A DNA stretch of 64,000 nucleotides from CAYUPI01 sp964446585. GTDB lineage: Bacteria; Verrucomicrobiota; Verrucomicrobiia; Limisphaerales; UBA8199. The notes beneath the pieces were generated by a model that saw only the letters and a program-made list of their open reading frames with translations, did not search any database and was not told the DNA's origin. The stretch is from NCBI GenBank assembly GCA_964446585.1, contig CAYUPI010000007.1:62001-126000 (forward strand), given 5' to 3'. This document shows positions 43,257-52,463 of the stretch, in pieces (the stretch's first letter is position 1; each line of letters begins with the position of its first letter). The position numbers were made by a program, and so were the translations under genes.

Positions 43257-44240
43257 TCAGAAGCCTTTCCCTTGTCGATCTCGAACATCCCGCCAGCGTA
43301 GGAAGGCAAGGACGAGGAAAAATGGAACCAACGACAAGACAAAGAAAATTGGCCCTCCACGCCTGTGGATATACGAGTGGATCATGTCCGGGCTAATGCG
43401 GACGCAGAGCTGGCCGATGACAAAGATGCGAAAGCCATTCCGCAGCATGGCCAGAGGTATTACCGCCAAGACGAGGATGGCCCGGCTGGAGCGGCGACGC
43501 AGGAGCAGGTACCCGGCCAACAGACTCGTTATGAACAACACCAGAGTGGAGTGGATTCCGCTGCATTCCGGCGCCACCTGCATCGCGAATCCAGGCAACT
43601 GAAATTCCAGGCCTTGCCGGAAAACTGGCATTCCGGACAGAACGAAGAACGCATTCGCCGCGGCGGCCGAGCCGTGCTGGAGGACGGTTTCGATCCCGTT
43701 CAGCAGAAATCCAGGGAATGGAATCATGAAGATCAACAGGGAAATCGGGAAAGCCAAGGTGCGCACGATATCCCGCCCCCAAAAAAGTAAACAGCCGCCT
43801 GCGAAAAGCAAAATGAAGGAGAAGGTCATCACCGCGAGATAATCGTTAGTACGCGGTTCCCAGCCCGAAGCCCTCACCAACCAATAACCCAACAAGGTCA
43901 GCAAAGCAGCCAGTGATGGCAAGAATGCCAGGTGGCGCGATGGTTCGGTGGGCATTGTTAATTCGCGACGCTTAAGCCAGACCAGGTAGAGACTGATGAG
44001 GGGGATCAGGAAGATATGGGAGTACAAGCTACTGTGAAAAGACATGCGCGCCAGGCTAAATAGTGGATGGGCAAAGCAGATAATCAGCAGTGCAACAAAG
44101 ACCAAAAATCCTGTAACTGCGCCCGCACCGCTGCGCACCGACTCAGGTGCTATCGGTTGGCGTGGGACAACTCCCTGCGACTCGTGGACAGTTTCAATCA
44201 CGGGGTAGTTCAAACCGCGAGATGCTCGTTGACGCGACAC
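43257..44240 (-). CDS. Exosortase, probably the VPDSG-CTERM type
   Basis: 327 residues, about eight membrane helices. Catalytic residues are all present: Cys226 in APECSGIHS, Arg271 in RNGFRIFVIG and His292 in SYIHRRGG. Exosortases cut at the PEP/VPD motif and attach the protein to a surface partner. Three proteins with VPD tails are encoded nearby (28418, 36668, 37490), so this is likely XrtC-like (VPDSG-specific). The subfamily is inferred from context. It has no fused EpsI domain. The basic Gln-rich N-terminus of ~40 residues before helix 1 is unusual; a later start is possible. Confidence 0.9.
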   Translation of the reverse strand: MSRQRASRGLNYPVIETVHESQGVVPRQPIAPESVRSGAGAVTGFLVFVALLIICFAHPLFSLARMSFHSSLYSHIFLIPLISLYLVWLKRRELTMPTEPSRHLAFLPSLAALLTLLGYWLVRASGWEPRTNDYLAVMTFSFILLFAGGCLLFWGRDIVRTLAFPISLLIFMIPFPGFLLNGIETVLQHGSAAAANAFFVLSGMPVFRQGLEFQLPGFAMQVAPECSGIHSTLVLFITSLLAGYLLLRRRSSRAILVLAVIPLAMLRNGFRIFVIGQLCVRISPDMIHSYIHRRGGPIFFVLSLVPFFLVLAFLRWRDVRDRQGKGF

Positions 44241-44252
44241 AGTGCGCCAGCA

Positions 44253-45524
44253 TCAAAGCCGGTAGCCGAGTTCGAAGCCGACCTGGCGGCTGGAATACTG
44301 ATAACCGGAAGCGTTCGAACCGTTGTCGCTGGCCTGGTAGATGATTGACGCTGTGCCGCGCTTTCGGATCTGCGCCGTCAAACGGACGTTGAAGAAAGTG
44401 TAGTTATCCTGCCGATCGATGTTAGCAATTGAAGCTGTGTTCAGGACTGTCGCTTTATATTCTGTCTTGGTGTACCCGCCGCCGAGATCAAGATAGAGTT
44501 TGCCCAGCAGTCGTTGCCTCAAGCTGGCGTTGATACTCCAGATCTGCGTGACTTGATCCTGATAAAAAGCCGCAATCACGGTGCGGCTGCCAGTCAAAGA
44601 AAGCGTTGTGGGCTCAAATATTCGATATGTAAGCGCTACGTTTGATAGCGGGCTAATCAAATCCGGCGCCTTCGAGTTGAGAAACTGCCGGTCCTCAAAT
44701 CCACCGCTTAGCGAGAGGCTGAGCTTCGTCCCAGCGAGCCAGGTAATACGCCCTTGCACCTGTTCGTAAGTCACATCCGAGCCGACGTTGACGTTATTGT
44801 AGCCGCCCCCGACGCCCAGGGCGGCGCCGAATTTCTGCCAGAACTGATAATTGAGCCAGTCTTGTGTGGACCAGTCCATGGAGTCGGTGAGTTGATTGGT
44901 GGACCCGCTCTGCCCGACGAACCGGAAGTGCTGATTCAGACCCAGTTCGAGCGACATCTTGCTGCTCATGTGCCAGGCGGCATTAATCGCTGTCGTGTAA
45001 ATGGTCTGGTCGGTCTGGCTGGCGGTTTCAGCCAAGGGCTGCGATGAAGTTGCATACGTCTGCGAAAGGGAAAAAGTCCAGTCCTGGTAGGCAGTCGCCC
45101 CGTGAAAAAGCACGGAGTTGTTGAAAGTATTTCGGAACTGTGAACTCGAATAAAGGCTCAGGGAGGGCGTGTAATCCAGGTGCCAGTGGTCGCCAAGGTC
45201 GAACAGCACGCCCGGATAAATCTCGTTGATGGCGGTCTTAAACTGCTCCCCTGGCCGGGCAGGTATCCCATCGCCGTACAAGAACCGGTAAAGAAAATGG
45301 GGGCGAGTCTTAACCGGACCCCATTCCAGCCAATCCGGCACTGTTTCGGCCGGGGGAACCATTTCGGGGGGCGCCACGATTTGATTAGTCCCACGCGGAT
45401 AGAATGGAGTTGGCTGAGGCATAAACTCCGACGGCGGCGGTGCCAGGATGTCCTGGGCGAACGTAGAGCCCACGACGCAAAAGGACAAAAAAGCGATTAC
45501 GCGCCAATGAAGTGGTGATGCCAC
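44253..45524 (-). CDS. Outer-membrane beta-barrel protein of the EPS locus
   Basis: 423 residues with a signal peptide (WRVIAFLSFCVVGSTFAQD) and alternating amphipathic strands throughout (NSVLFHGATAYQDWTFSLSQ, KMSLELGLNQHFRFVGQ, ending RQVGFELGYRL with the aromatic-last-strand pattern). Such barrels are usual in exosortase/EPS loci, where they may act in polysaccharide secretion. It lies 13 bases upstream of the exosortase gene and shares its direction. Confidence 0.8.
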   Translation of the reverse strand: MASPLHWRVIAFLSFCVVGSTFAQDILAPPPSEFMPQPTPFYPRGTNQIVAPPEMVPPAETVPDWLEWGPVKTRPHFLYRFLYGDGIPARPGEQFKTAINEIYPGVLFDLGDHWHLDYTPSLSLYSSSQFRNTFNNSVLFHGATAYQDWTFSLSQTYATSSQPLAETASQTDQTIYTTAINAAWHMSSKMSLELGLNQHFRFVGQSGSTNQLTDSMDWSTQDWLNYQFWQKFGAALGVGGGYNNVNVGSDVTYEQVQGRITWLAGTKLSLSLSGGFEDRQFLNSKAPDLISPLSNVALTYRIFEPTTLSLTGSRTVIAAFYQDQVTQIWSINASLRQRLLGKLYLDLGGGYTKTEYKATVLNTASIANIDRQDNYTFFNVRLTAQIRKRGTASIIYQASDNGSNASGYQYSSRQVGFELGYRL

Positions 45525-45599
45525 TTTGCCTGAACCCCCAGATTCCGCCCTGGTTACTCTCGTGCCTCAACCAACCAACCACAGCCACGAGTCTTCGAC

Positions 45600-46610
45600 T
45601 TAAGTGATAGCAGGGATATCAGCTTGCAAGTCTTGGCGCTCATGAAAGAGTCGAGGCGCTTGCGCCGCAGGCCGCCATTTTTGCAGCGCCTCTTCCAGAG
45701 CCTCTTCCACGCCGCGGAGCCGAATGCCCGTGTTGAGAAGCTTCGTAACATCCAGGATGCAGTTGGAGCGCGGCACTCGGGAGCCGCCTTGATAAAACTC
45801 GACATCGTCCTTCCAGTACTGGAAGCGGTGCTCAGGCTGAGTGACTCGCTCAATCATTTCCACAACCTGCCGAGTCGTTACTGCGCCCGGGTTCGTCACA
45901 TTATAGATGCCGTAAGGCGCCCCGTGCTCCCACAGGTCCAGGCACGCGCGCACGCACTCTTCGAGGTGGGAGAGCGATTGGACCGTATCATAAATTTTCG
46001 CAAAACGCTGCAGTTTCGATATCAGATTTCGAGGCTCGTCACGCTCATTGAACGGAATCCTCGGGCGCCAGATGTAAACTTCCGGATTATCCCGAATTGC
46101 CTCTTCAGCAAGCACTTTGGTACCGCTGCAAAAGTTAGAGGGAACATGGTGGAAGGAGAAATTCGGCTCATCGAGCTCCGTAAACCCAAAGAACCTCTCC
46201 GGATGGGCCTCAAAAAGACGACGGATATCAGGTCGGTTAAGATCCTTCTCCACCCGCATTTGGCCATTTTCGAAAATCTTTGCGCCCGAATAGATACACC
46301 CGGTCGATACATGGCCCCACGGCGTTCTGGTTATCAGGCACGCACGCGCGACCGTTTGGGGCAGCACGACATTGGCATGGAATGTTTCCATCCGCGCATC
46401 CTCACACGCGTCCACGTTCGGCTTGCCGGCATAACCCGCCGCATTGATGACGAATCGTGGCTTCACCCTTCGCATGTAGTCGAACAGAAACTCGAACCGT
46501 GTATAATCGAAGGCCTGCCGGGTAAGTGGAATAAATCCTTGTCCACGCCTCCGCAACTCTGCCGCGAAAGCCTGGCCAATGTAACCTGTAGCACCTAAGA
46601 GAAGGACCAT
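45600..46610 (-). CDS. NAD-dependent sugar-nucleotide reductase/epimerase, RfbD-like
   Basis: 336 residues from ATG 46610 (MVLLLGATGYIGQAFAAEL), where the Rossmann fold starts; the frame is open upstream without similarity. GATGYIG binds the cofactor; INAAGYAGKPNVDACED and VSTGCIYSG are SDR/RfbD motifs. At the catalytic YxxxK position it reads NFCSGTKVLAEE: Lys is kept but Tyr is replaced by Cys. Either the enzyme uses a different base or it is altered. It should supply a modified nucleotide sugar for the polysaccharide. Confidence 0.8.
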   Translation of the reverse strand: MVLLLGATGYIGQAFAAELRRRGQGFIPLTRQAFDYTRFEFLFDYMRRVKPRFVINAAGYAGKPNVDACEDARMETFHANVVLPQTVARACLITRTPWGHVSTGCIYSGAKIFENGQMRVEKDLNRPDIRRLFEAHPERFFGFTELDEPNFSFHHVPSNFCSGTKVLAEEAIRDNPEVYIWRPRIPFNERDEPRNLISKLQRFAKIYDTVQSLSHLEECVRACLDLWEHGAPYGIYNVTNPGAVTTRQVVEMIERVTQPEHRFQYWKDDVEFYQGGSRVPRSNCILDVTKLLNTGIRLRGVEEALEEALQKWRPAAQAPRLFHERQDLQADIPAIT

Positions 46611-47008
46611 GTTCGGATGCTGAGCGTATCTAGGCGCATGACAGATGCGCCGGTGTGGCTGCCTTGGCAGCTTAGCAAGGCACATACCACGACTCGGCAA
46701 AGCGGGGCGGAGCGGCGTAAACAATTGGCTACCAGGTTGTTCCAAACGTCCAAATCCTGCACATCCCGAACGCACCCTCGTTAAGACTGTAACCTTTCCC
46801 GTCAGGGTCGTGGCTACGATCAACATATCTCTCTTGATTGCAATAGCTTGAACGCTGATCAACAGGTGTAATCAAAATCGACTGAGACAATCAGGCTTTC
46901 CGAGTCAGCCGATGCCAGTGGTTGTTCGCCATGAACGCGGCGATGGCCGTAGGCGTATTGAGTTTACCGAAATTGACCGAAAATTACCGGTTAGCGGCTT
47001 GCGGGTTT

Positions 47009-47419
47009 TTAGGCCTGCCATTCGTGTTTGCAAATGACGTATTCCTCTTGAGGAATGGCCCTCGTGGTTTCGGAAAAATGAGGGCTATCGATTTCGCGGC
47101 TAATTTCGGCGCGCAAACGCGCGGCAATTCCGTGGAGACGCGAAGCGGGAATCTCCTCCAAATCGCGTTTGGCGATTTCGTCCTCGATTTGTTTGAGCTG
47201 CTGCGCAAGTGACTGCGAGCGTTGCTGTCGTTCGCCGAAGATCCGGTCAGCCAGAGCCTCGGTTTCGGTGGCGCGGAGGTTCTGGATTTCGAACTGATGC
47301 TGTCTGCTCCATTTGATGAGCGTGGGTTTGGAAACGCCAAGCTCGGTGGTGATGCGATTAAAGCTCCAACCCTGCGAGCGCAGGAAGATGAAGCGGGCAA
47401 TAGTTTCGGTGTCGGTCAT
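47009..47419 (-). CDS. Small HTH protein, terminase-small-subunit-like
   Basis: 136 residues from ATG 47419; the frame is open to 47545 without similarity. The N-terminus (ARFIFLRSQGWSFNRITTEL, GVSKPTLIKWSRQHQ) is a clear resolvase/Sigma-70-region-4-like helix-turn-helix of the sort found in phage terminase small subunits and IS regulators. A charged coiled helix follows (LAQQLKQIEDEIAKRDLEE). It stands between exopolysaccharide and sulfation genes; it may be an IS or phage remnant, or a local regulator. Confidence 0.6.
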   Translation of the reverse strand: MTDTETIARFIFLRSQGWSFNRITTELGVSKPTLIKWSRQHQFEIQNLRATETEALADRIFGERQQRSQSLAQQLKQIEDEIAKRDLEEIPASRLHGIAARLRAEISREIDSPHFSETTRAIPQEEYVICKHEWQA

Positions 47420-47865
47420 GGCATTGATTCCTGTTGCAAGTTCGGTTTTGCGTTTTGCGACCCGCCTCACCTGGCCTTCGGCCATCCTCCCCCATCCGAT
47501 GAGCGAGGAGCGGCAATGCGGGCGCACGCACGGGAAACATAGCACGGGTTCTTGAGCCGAAGTATGACGGTGATTGGCAGCCGAGCACTATTCGCTCATT
47601 ATCCCGCCGTACACCCCCACTACCACGCCACTACACGAACGAAAAAAGTTTAGGAAAGAGTTGACAGAAATTAGGGGGGGAGCGGGTGACGTTACTGGCG
47701 AAAACATCAACTCGACTGACTGCCGTGCGCAAGCGCATCACGTCTAAGCTTCTAGGTCATTGAGCACGCGAAGGTTGTGGTTATGTTTCCAGAAAGAGCT
47801 GAATTTCGAGTGGACTGTAAGCGATGAAGGCCGAGCTCCCGCGGTTGGACAAACCAAGACAACAC
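47420..47865. other. Intergenic region
   Basis: No convincing gene on either strand. A TTGACA hexamer at 47661 is followed by a G-run, not by a -10. Nothing else recognised. Confidence 0.4.
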
Positions 47866-48222
47866 TCATGACAGCCAAAAAAGGAGAGGACCGACAAACG
47901 TCGCGGCAATCATCAGCCATGCCGTCAGGTGCTCGTAAACAGACGGTTCGACTTTGCCGTAGAGGTTTTCCCGCACACTGGCGGCCACCGCGGCTCCTCC
48001 GGCCAGCGTACAGAGCGTGAGACCAATTGTGAGCGCAAGGCCATTCAAGAGCCGCGGCAGACCAACCACGCGGAAGAAGCCGGTGATGAACAGTGCGCCT
48101 CCGCAGCCTGACATCGCGCCCAGCACAAATGCCAAGAAAGGATTCTTGCCGCTTGCCTTTGCCGTTTTGAAGAACCAAACGGCGACAGCGGCCACCAGAC
48201 AGAAATTCGGCAGATTTCGCAT
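47866..48222 (-). CDS. Three-helix membrane protein
   Basis: 118 residues, with hydrophobic segments at about 8-18, 28-50 and 60-80 and one near the C-terminus (LMIAATFVGPLLFWLS). No family that I recognise. The ATG is the last three bases of the CACTAATG-type repeat. It follows the cysNC gene in the same direction but with a 48-base gap. Confidence 0.5.
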   Translation of the reverse strand: MRNLPNFCLVAAVAVWFFKTAKASGKNPFLAFVLGAMSGCGGALFITGFFRVVGLPRLLNGLALTIGLTLCTLAGGAAVAASVRENLYGKVEPSVYEHLTAWLMIAATFVGPLLFWLS

Positions 48223-48253
48223 TAGTGTTATTAGTGTCGATTAGTGGTTCAAC
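48220..48253. repeat. CACTAATG-type leader repeat, copy 1
   Basis: On the minus strand it reads GTTGAACCACTAATCGACAC, continuing to AATAACACTAATG, ending exactly at the start codon of the 47866-48222 gene. Similar to 59555-59589 and, in the other orientation, 51553-51590. Confidence 0.8.
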
Positions 48254-48270
48254 TGGGAAGCCATCCGCCC

Positions 48271-50280
48271 TCACCCGTTGAGCATCTCCAGGACCATCGC
48301 CACAGATTCGTCCGCAGATAGTAGGTCGGTCCTTAATTCAAGCTCAGGTTTTTCAGGCCGTTCGTATGGTGCCGAAATCCCCGTGAACTCTTTGATCTCG
48401 TTCGCCCGGGCCTTCTGGTACAACCCCTTCGGGTCTCGAGCCTCGCACACGTCAAGCGGGGCATTGACATACACCTCGATGAACCGACCTTCGGGGACCA
48501 TCTTACGCACCATTTCGCGATCACTGCGATAGGGCGAAATAAAGGCCGTGATGCAAATAAATCCTGCATCAGCAAATAATTTGGCGACTTCGCCGATCCG
48601 GCGAATATTTTCCTTGCGGTCATTAGGCGAGAAGCCCAGGTCCGAGCAAAGGCCATGGCGCATATTGTCGCCATCAAGCAAATAGGCGTGCTTTCCCCGT
48701 GCAAAGAGCTCGCGCTCCAACTCGATGGCGATAGTGGACTTGCCGGAAGCGGACAATCCGGTCAGCCAAACCACGCAACCCTGGTGCCGGTTGCCGATTT
48801 CACGCTGCTGCGTGGTGACTTTGCCGCGACTCCAATAAATGTTTTGGCTCTTCTGAAGCGAGTCTGCCGTGCGGCGTGGGTAATGATCTGCAACGATGAT
48901 GCCGCCCCCTGAAACGTCGAATCCATCGACGATGACAAACCGGCCTGTTGCCACGATTTCCGAATGCGCATCAAAGACAAGGGGGCGCTTGGTATGGAGC
49001 ACAATTTCAGCAACTTCATGCCGTGCTACGAATGATTCGTCGCCTGGCCGGGCGATAGTCTCCAACGAAGACGCGTCAATAATTTTTTCAATCGAGTCGA
49101 TTTGGCAATCCATTTCCTGCGTAGCCAGCTTCAGCTTGTAAGGACGACCCTTTTGGAAAGGGGCGCGGCCGACCCAGAAAAGCTTGACCTGGAAGCGAGT
49201 GAGCACGTAAGGAAGATCTTTCTCGGATGAAGCAATAGCACCGCGCTCGACGAAAATCTGCTCGGTCAGCGTGATGCCGACAGACTCGCCCGCGGAAGCC
49301 AGATCACTTCGCGGTGCGTTCCAGCGCTCGATGCTCTTGACAGTGCTGACCTTATTCATCGGGGAGAAAATCAACCGGTCACCCACTCTCACCGCCCCGG
49401 CTTCCACGCGGCCTGCCAAAATCCTGCGCTCATCAAAGCGATAAACATCCTGGATCGGAAAGCGAAGCGGTTGGTCTTTCGGCAGGTCCGCTACCTTAAA
49501 TTCGTCGAGCGCTTCCACCACCGTCGCACCACGCCACCAGGGTGTGTTCTTGCTAATCGAAGCGATATTATCACCATTTTTTGCCGCAATCGGGATGAAC
49601 ACCTTCGGCTCGACGCCTATGGACATGAGCCAGGCGCGGTACTCGCATTCGATTTGCCTGAACCTCGCCTCCTGGTAACTCTCCAGGTCCATCTTATTCA
49701 CCAGGACGACAATCTGTCGAATGCCGAGCAGGTGGAGCAGGTAGCCGTGGCGGCGCGAATTTTCCTGCACGCCCTCGTGAGCATCAATGAGCAGCAAGGC
49801 CGCCTCGGCGCTGGCCGCGCCGGTGACCATATTTTTCAAGAACTCTTTGTGGCCTGGCGCATCGATGATGACGTATTGGCGTTTCCTGGTCCGAAACCAG
49901 ATCTGCCCGGTGTCGATGGTTATGTTCTGGTCTCGTTCCGCTTGCAGGGCGTCCATTAGGTTCGCCCACTCGAACGGGGCCCCGCGGCGTTGGGCAATTC
50001 TCTGTAGTTGCTCGAGCTTCCCTTCGGGCAACGAGCCTGTGTCATGAAGAAGCCGGCCGACAAAGGTGGATTTGCCGTGATCAACGTGACCGGCGATAAC
50101 GATCTTGAGCTGCTCGGTGCTCGTGGCGGGATTGTGGATAGTTGAAGGTTGAGGCTTGAAGGTTGATTGTCGATGGCTCTGCCCGTCCTGAGCACCTGGA
50201 TAGATTTCAGACTTCCGGGCTTCCAAAGAGGCTGCGGTGGTCTCTTCCACCATGTCGCCTATTGGGGTGACGTAACTCAT
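48271..50280 (-). CDS. cysNC: Bifunctional sulfate adenylyltransferase GTPase and APS kinase (CysNC)
   Basis: 669 residues: makes APS together with CysD, then phosphorylates it to PAPS. The N-terminal EF-Tu-like GTPase has GHVDHGKST, DAPGHKEFLKN and NKMD. The C-terminal APS kinase domain starts near residue 470, with P-loop GLSASGKST and ISPYRSDREMVR. A ~30-residue N-terminal extension before the GTPase (STFKPQPSTIHNPATST) is encoded by a heptad repeat and is not part of the family. It lies downstream of cysD, as in cysDNC operons. PAPS is the sulfate donor for sulfotransferases; one is encoded at 60771. Confidence 0.93.
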   Translation of the reverse strand: MSYVTPIGDMVEETTAASLEARKSEIYPGAQDGQSHRQSTFKPQPSTIHNPATSTEQLKIVIAGHVDHGKSTFVGRLLHDTGSLPEGKLEQLQRIAQRRGAPFEWANLMDALQAERDQNITIDTGQIWFRTRKRQYVIIDAPGHKEFLKNMVTGAASAEAALLLIDAHEGVQENSRRHGYLLHLLGIRQIVVLVNKMDLESYQEARFRQIECEYRAWLMSIGVEPKVFIPIAAKNGDNIASISKNTPWWRGATVVEALDEFKVADLPKDQPLRFPIQDVYRFDERRILAGRVEAGAVRVGDRLIFSPMNKVSTVKSIERWNAPRSDLASAGESVGITLTEQIFVERGAIASSEKDLPYVLTRFQVKLFWVGRAPFQKGRPYKLKLATQEMDCQIDSIEKIIDASSLETIARPGDESFVARHEVAEIVLHTKRPLVFDAHSEIVATGRFVIVDGFDVSGGGIIVADHYPRRTADSLQKSQNIYWSRGKVTTQQREIGNRHQGCVVWLTGLSASGKSTIAIELERELFARGKHAYLLDGDNMRHGLCSDLGFSPNDRKENIRRIGEVAKLFADAGFICITAFISPYRSDREMVRKMVPEGRFIEVYVNAPLDVCEARDPKGLYQKARANEIKEFTGISAPYERPEKPELELRTDLLSADESVAMVLEMLNG
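50141..50168. repeat. In-gene heptanucleotide tract (GTTGAAG type), four units
   Basis: GTTGAAG, GTTGAGG, CTTGAAG, GTTGATT in register from 50141, inside cysNC and translated in its N-terminal extension. Confidence 0.8.
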
Positions 50281-50320
50281 AGGTTAATAATTAACGCGTT
50301 GACGATCCGGGAGTGAAAGG

Positions 50321-50347
50321 GATCGAGGACGAGAACGAGGACGAAAT
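50321..50347. repeat. Hexamer-type repeat (inverse of 39453-39470)
   Basis: ATCGAGGACGAGAACGAG at 50322-50339 is the exact inverse of CTCGTTCTCGTCCTCGAT at 39453-39470. It lies between cysNC and cysD. Confidence 0.8.
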
Positions 50348-50353
50348 CACCTT

Positions 50354-51166
<813 letters not shown>

Positions 51167-51170
51167 TGAA

Positions 51171-51198
51171 GTCAGGAGTCAGGAGCCAGGAGTCAGGA
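51171..51198. repeat. Heptanucleotide tract GTCAGGA, four units
   Basis: GTCAGGA, GTCAGGA, GCCAGGA, GTCAGGA. It ends five bases upstream of the cysD ATG (minus strand) and replaces its ribosome-binding region. Confidence 0.85.
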
Positions 51199-51218
51199 TT
51201 TAAAGCAGCAGTCCGCCC

Positions 51219-51527
51219 TCACCCTACCCTCTCCCCCGAGGAGAGGGCGCGAGGCAGCGCATGCAGAGGTTCGGATGAGCCAGGTGGGTACGGCGTGTCC
51301 GAAGCTTGGGCCTTTGCCAAGCTCGGAGCTACTCGCCCGAAAGGGATTCTGGCCCATAGCCGCTCGTGAACAAAGTACGCGAAGATCTTCACAGCAGAAT
51401 CGAGGACTCCGACGCTGAGCGCCAACGTCGCCCGATTCGTTACGAAAAGCACAACCAGAGCCGTAACGCATGAACCCAAGGCGCGATAGCTCAGGGCCTT
51501 CAACAGACTGCGCAGTTTGGTTTCCAT
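51219..51527 (-). CDS. DUF2061 membrane protein
   Basis: About 102 residues from ATG 51527 (METKLRSLLKALSYRALGS); ATG 51551 is the alternative. Two hydrophobic stretches (SCVTALVVLFVTNRATLALS and GVLDSAVKIFAYFVHERLWA) match the DUF2061 family, often encoded beside sulfate-activation genes. The normal family ends near RIPFG; the extra ~35 residues here (to SSGERVG) are encoded by another dispersed CT-rich repeat. Role unknown. Confidence 0.7.
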   Translation of the reverse strand: METKLRSLLKALSYRALGSCVTALVVLFVTNRATLALSVGVLDSAVKIFAYFVHERLWARIPFGRVAPSLAKAQASDTPYPPGSSEPLHALPRALSSGERVG

Positions 51528-51552
51528 GGCGAGAGCGAGACGAGTGACCACT

Positions 51553-51590
51553 GTTTGAACCGCTAATTTTCGCTAATGAACACTAATCGG
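51553..51590. repeat. CACTAATG-type repeat, copy 3 (opposite orientation)
   Basis: TTTGAACCGCTAATTTTCGC, then TAATGAACACTAATCGG, on the plus strand. Same family as 48220-48253 and 59555-59589 but pointing the other way relative to the minus-strand genes, and not at a start codon. Confidence 0.7.
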
Positions 51591-51609
51591 AATGGGTTCC
51601 AAGACAACC

Positions 51610-52410
51610 TCACGCAGGCACAGGAACGAACTGGGTGTCAATATAGTCTAACCATTTCAGCTCTGGGTCTCCCACCGTCATAATCGGCGGATTCTTCAGG
51701 CCCGGCTTGCCATAGCGCAGTGACTCGCCGTCCAGCGAACAGACCACTCCGCCGGCGGCTTCGACAATACATTGCGCTGCGGCGGTGTCCCATTCCATCG
51801 TCGGCCCGTCCCGCAAATACAGATCCGCTTTGCCCTCTGCCACGAGGCAGAACTTGAGCGAGCTACCCATGGACTCGCGGCATGCGCCTGGCAATCGAGC
51901 CAGCATCGCTTCCACCATCGGCCCGGCGTGGTCCTTACTCGCCACAACCGCGAGTCGGGTTGGATCCGCCCAGCGGCTGCAGATTCGTCTCGGTGCCTGA
52001 TTCTGGTCCTGCCTCCACGCGCCGCCACCTCGAGTAGCCACGTAGGTGAGCCTGAGCGCTGGAGCATGGACAACACCCAGAATGGGTCGTCCGTCGTCTA
52101 TCAAAGCAATATTCACTGTAAATTGCCCGGTGCCCTTGAGGAACTCTTTTGTCCCATCGAGAGGGTCCACCAGCCAGAACAACGATTGTTCGCCCATTAC
52201 CAATGCTGCATCGAATTCAGCCTCCTCCGAAACGATAGGCCACCTATTCCCTAACTCGTGGAGGCTGGTGACAAGGAATTCATGCGAGGCTTGATCGGCT
52301 TCAGTCAAAGGCGAATTGTCGGTTTTAGCCCTTACCGTCACCCCCTGGCGATAGATTTTCAGGATGTGATCGCCTGCTTCCTGGGCCAGTTCCTGAATTT
52401 TGGAAATCAT
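51610..52410 (-). CDS. cysQ: 3'(2'),5'-bisphosphate nucleotidase (CysQ)
   Basis: 266 residues, inositol-monophosphatase fold. Metal site EEAEFD and WLVDPLDGTKEFLKG, then MEWDTAAAQCIVEAAGG. It removes the 3'-phosphate from PAP, the by-product of sulfotransferases, so it supports a sulfation pathway. It is in the same direction as cysD and cysNC, and its presence with a sulfotransferase but without PAPS reductase favours sulfation over assimilation. Confidence 0.93.
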   Translation of the reverse strand: MISKIQELAQEAGDHILKIYRQGVTVRAKTDNSPLTEADQASHEFLVTSLHELGNRWPIVSEEAEFDAALVMGEQSLFWLVDPLDGTKEFLKGTGQFTVNIALIDDGRPILGVVHAPALRLTYVATRGGGAWRQDQNQAPRRICSRWADPTRLAVVASKDHAGPMVEAMLARLPGACRESMGSSLKFCLVAEGKADLYLRDGPTMEWDTAAAQCIVEAAGGVVCSLDGESLRYGKPGLKNPPIMTVGDPELKWLDYIDTQFVPVPA

Positions 52411-52463
52411 GTCTCAATTGCGCTTTGGGTGCCTGCTTCACCGACCCAGGCATTAGAATCCGT

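Noticed and set aside
45624..46598. 324-codon plus-strand frame
   Set aside because: Antisense to the RfbD-like gene, whose motifs are clear; no motif in the antisense product.
47661..47690. Promoter with TTGACA
   Set aside because: A G-run follows and no -10 element is at the right distance.
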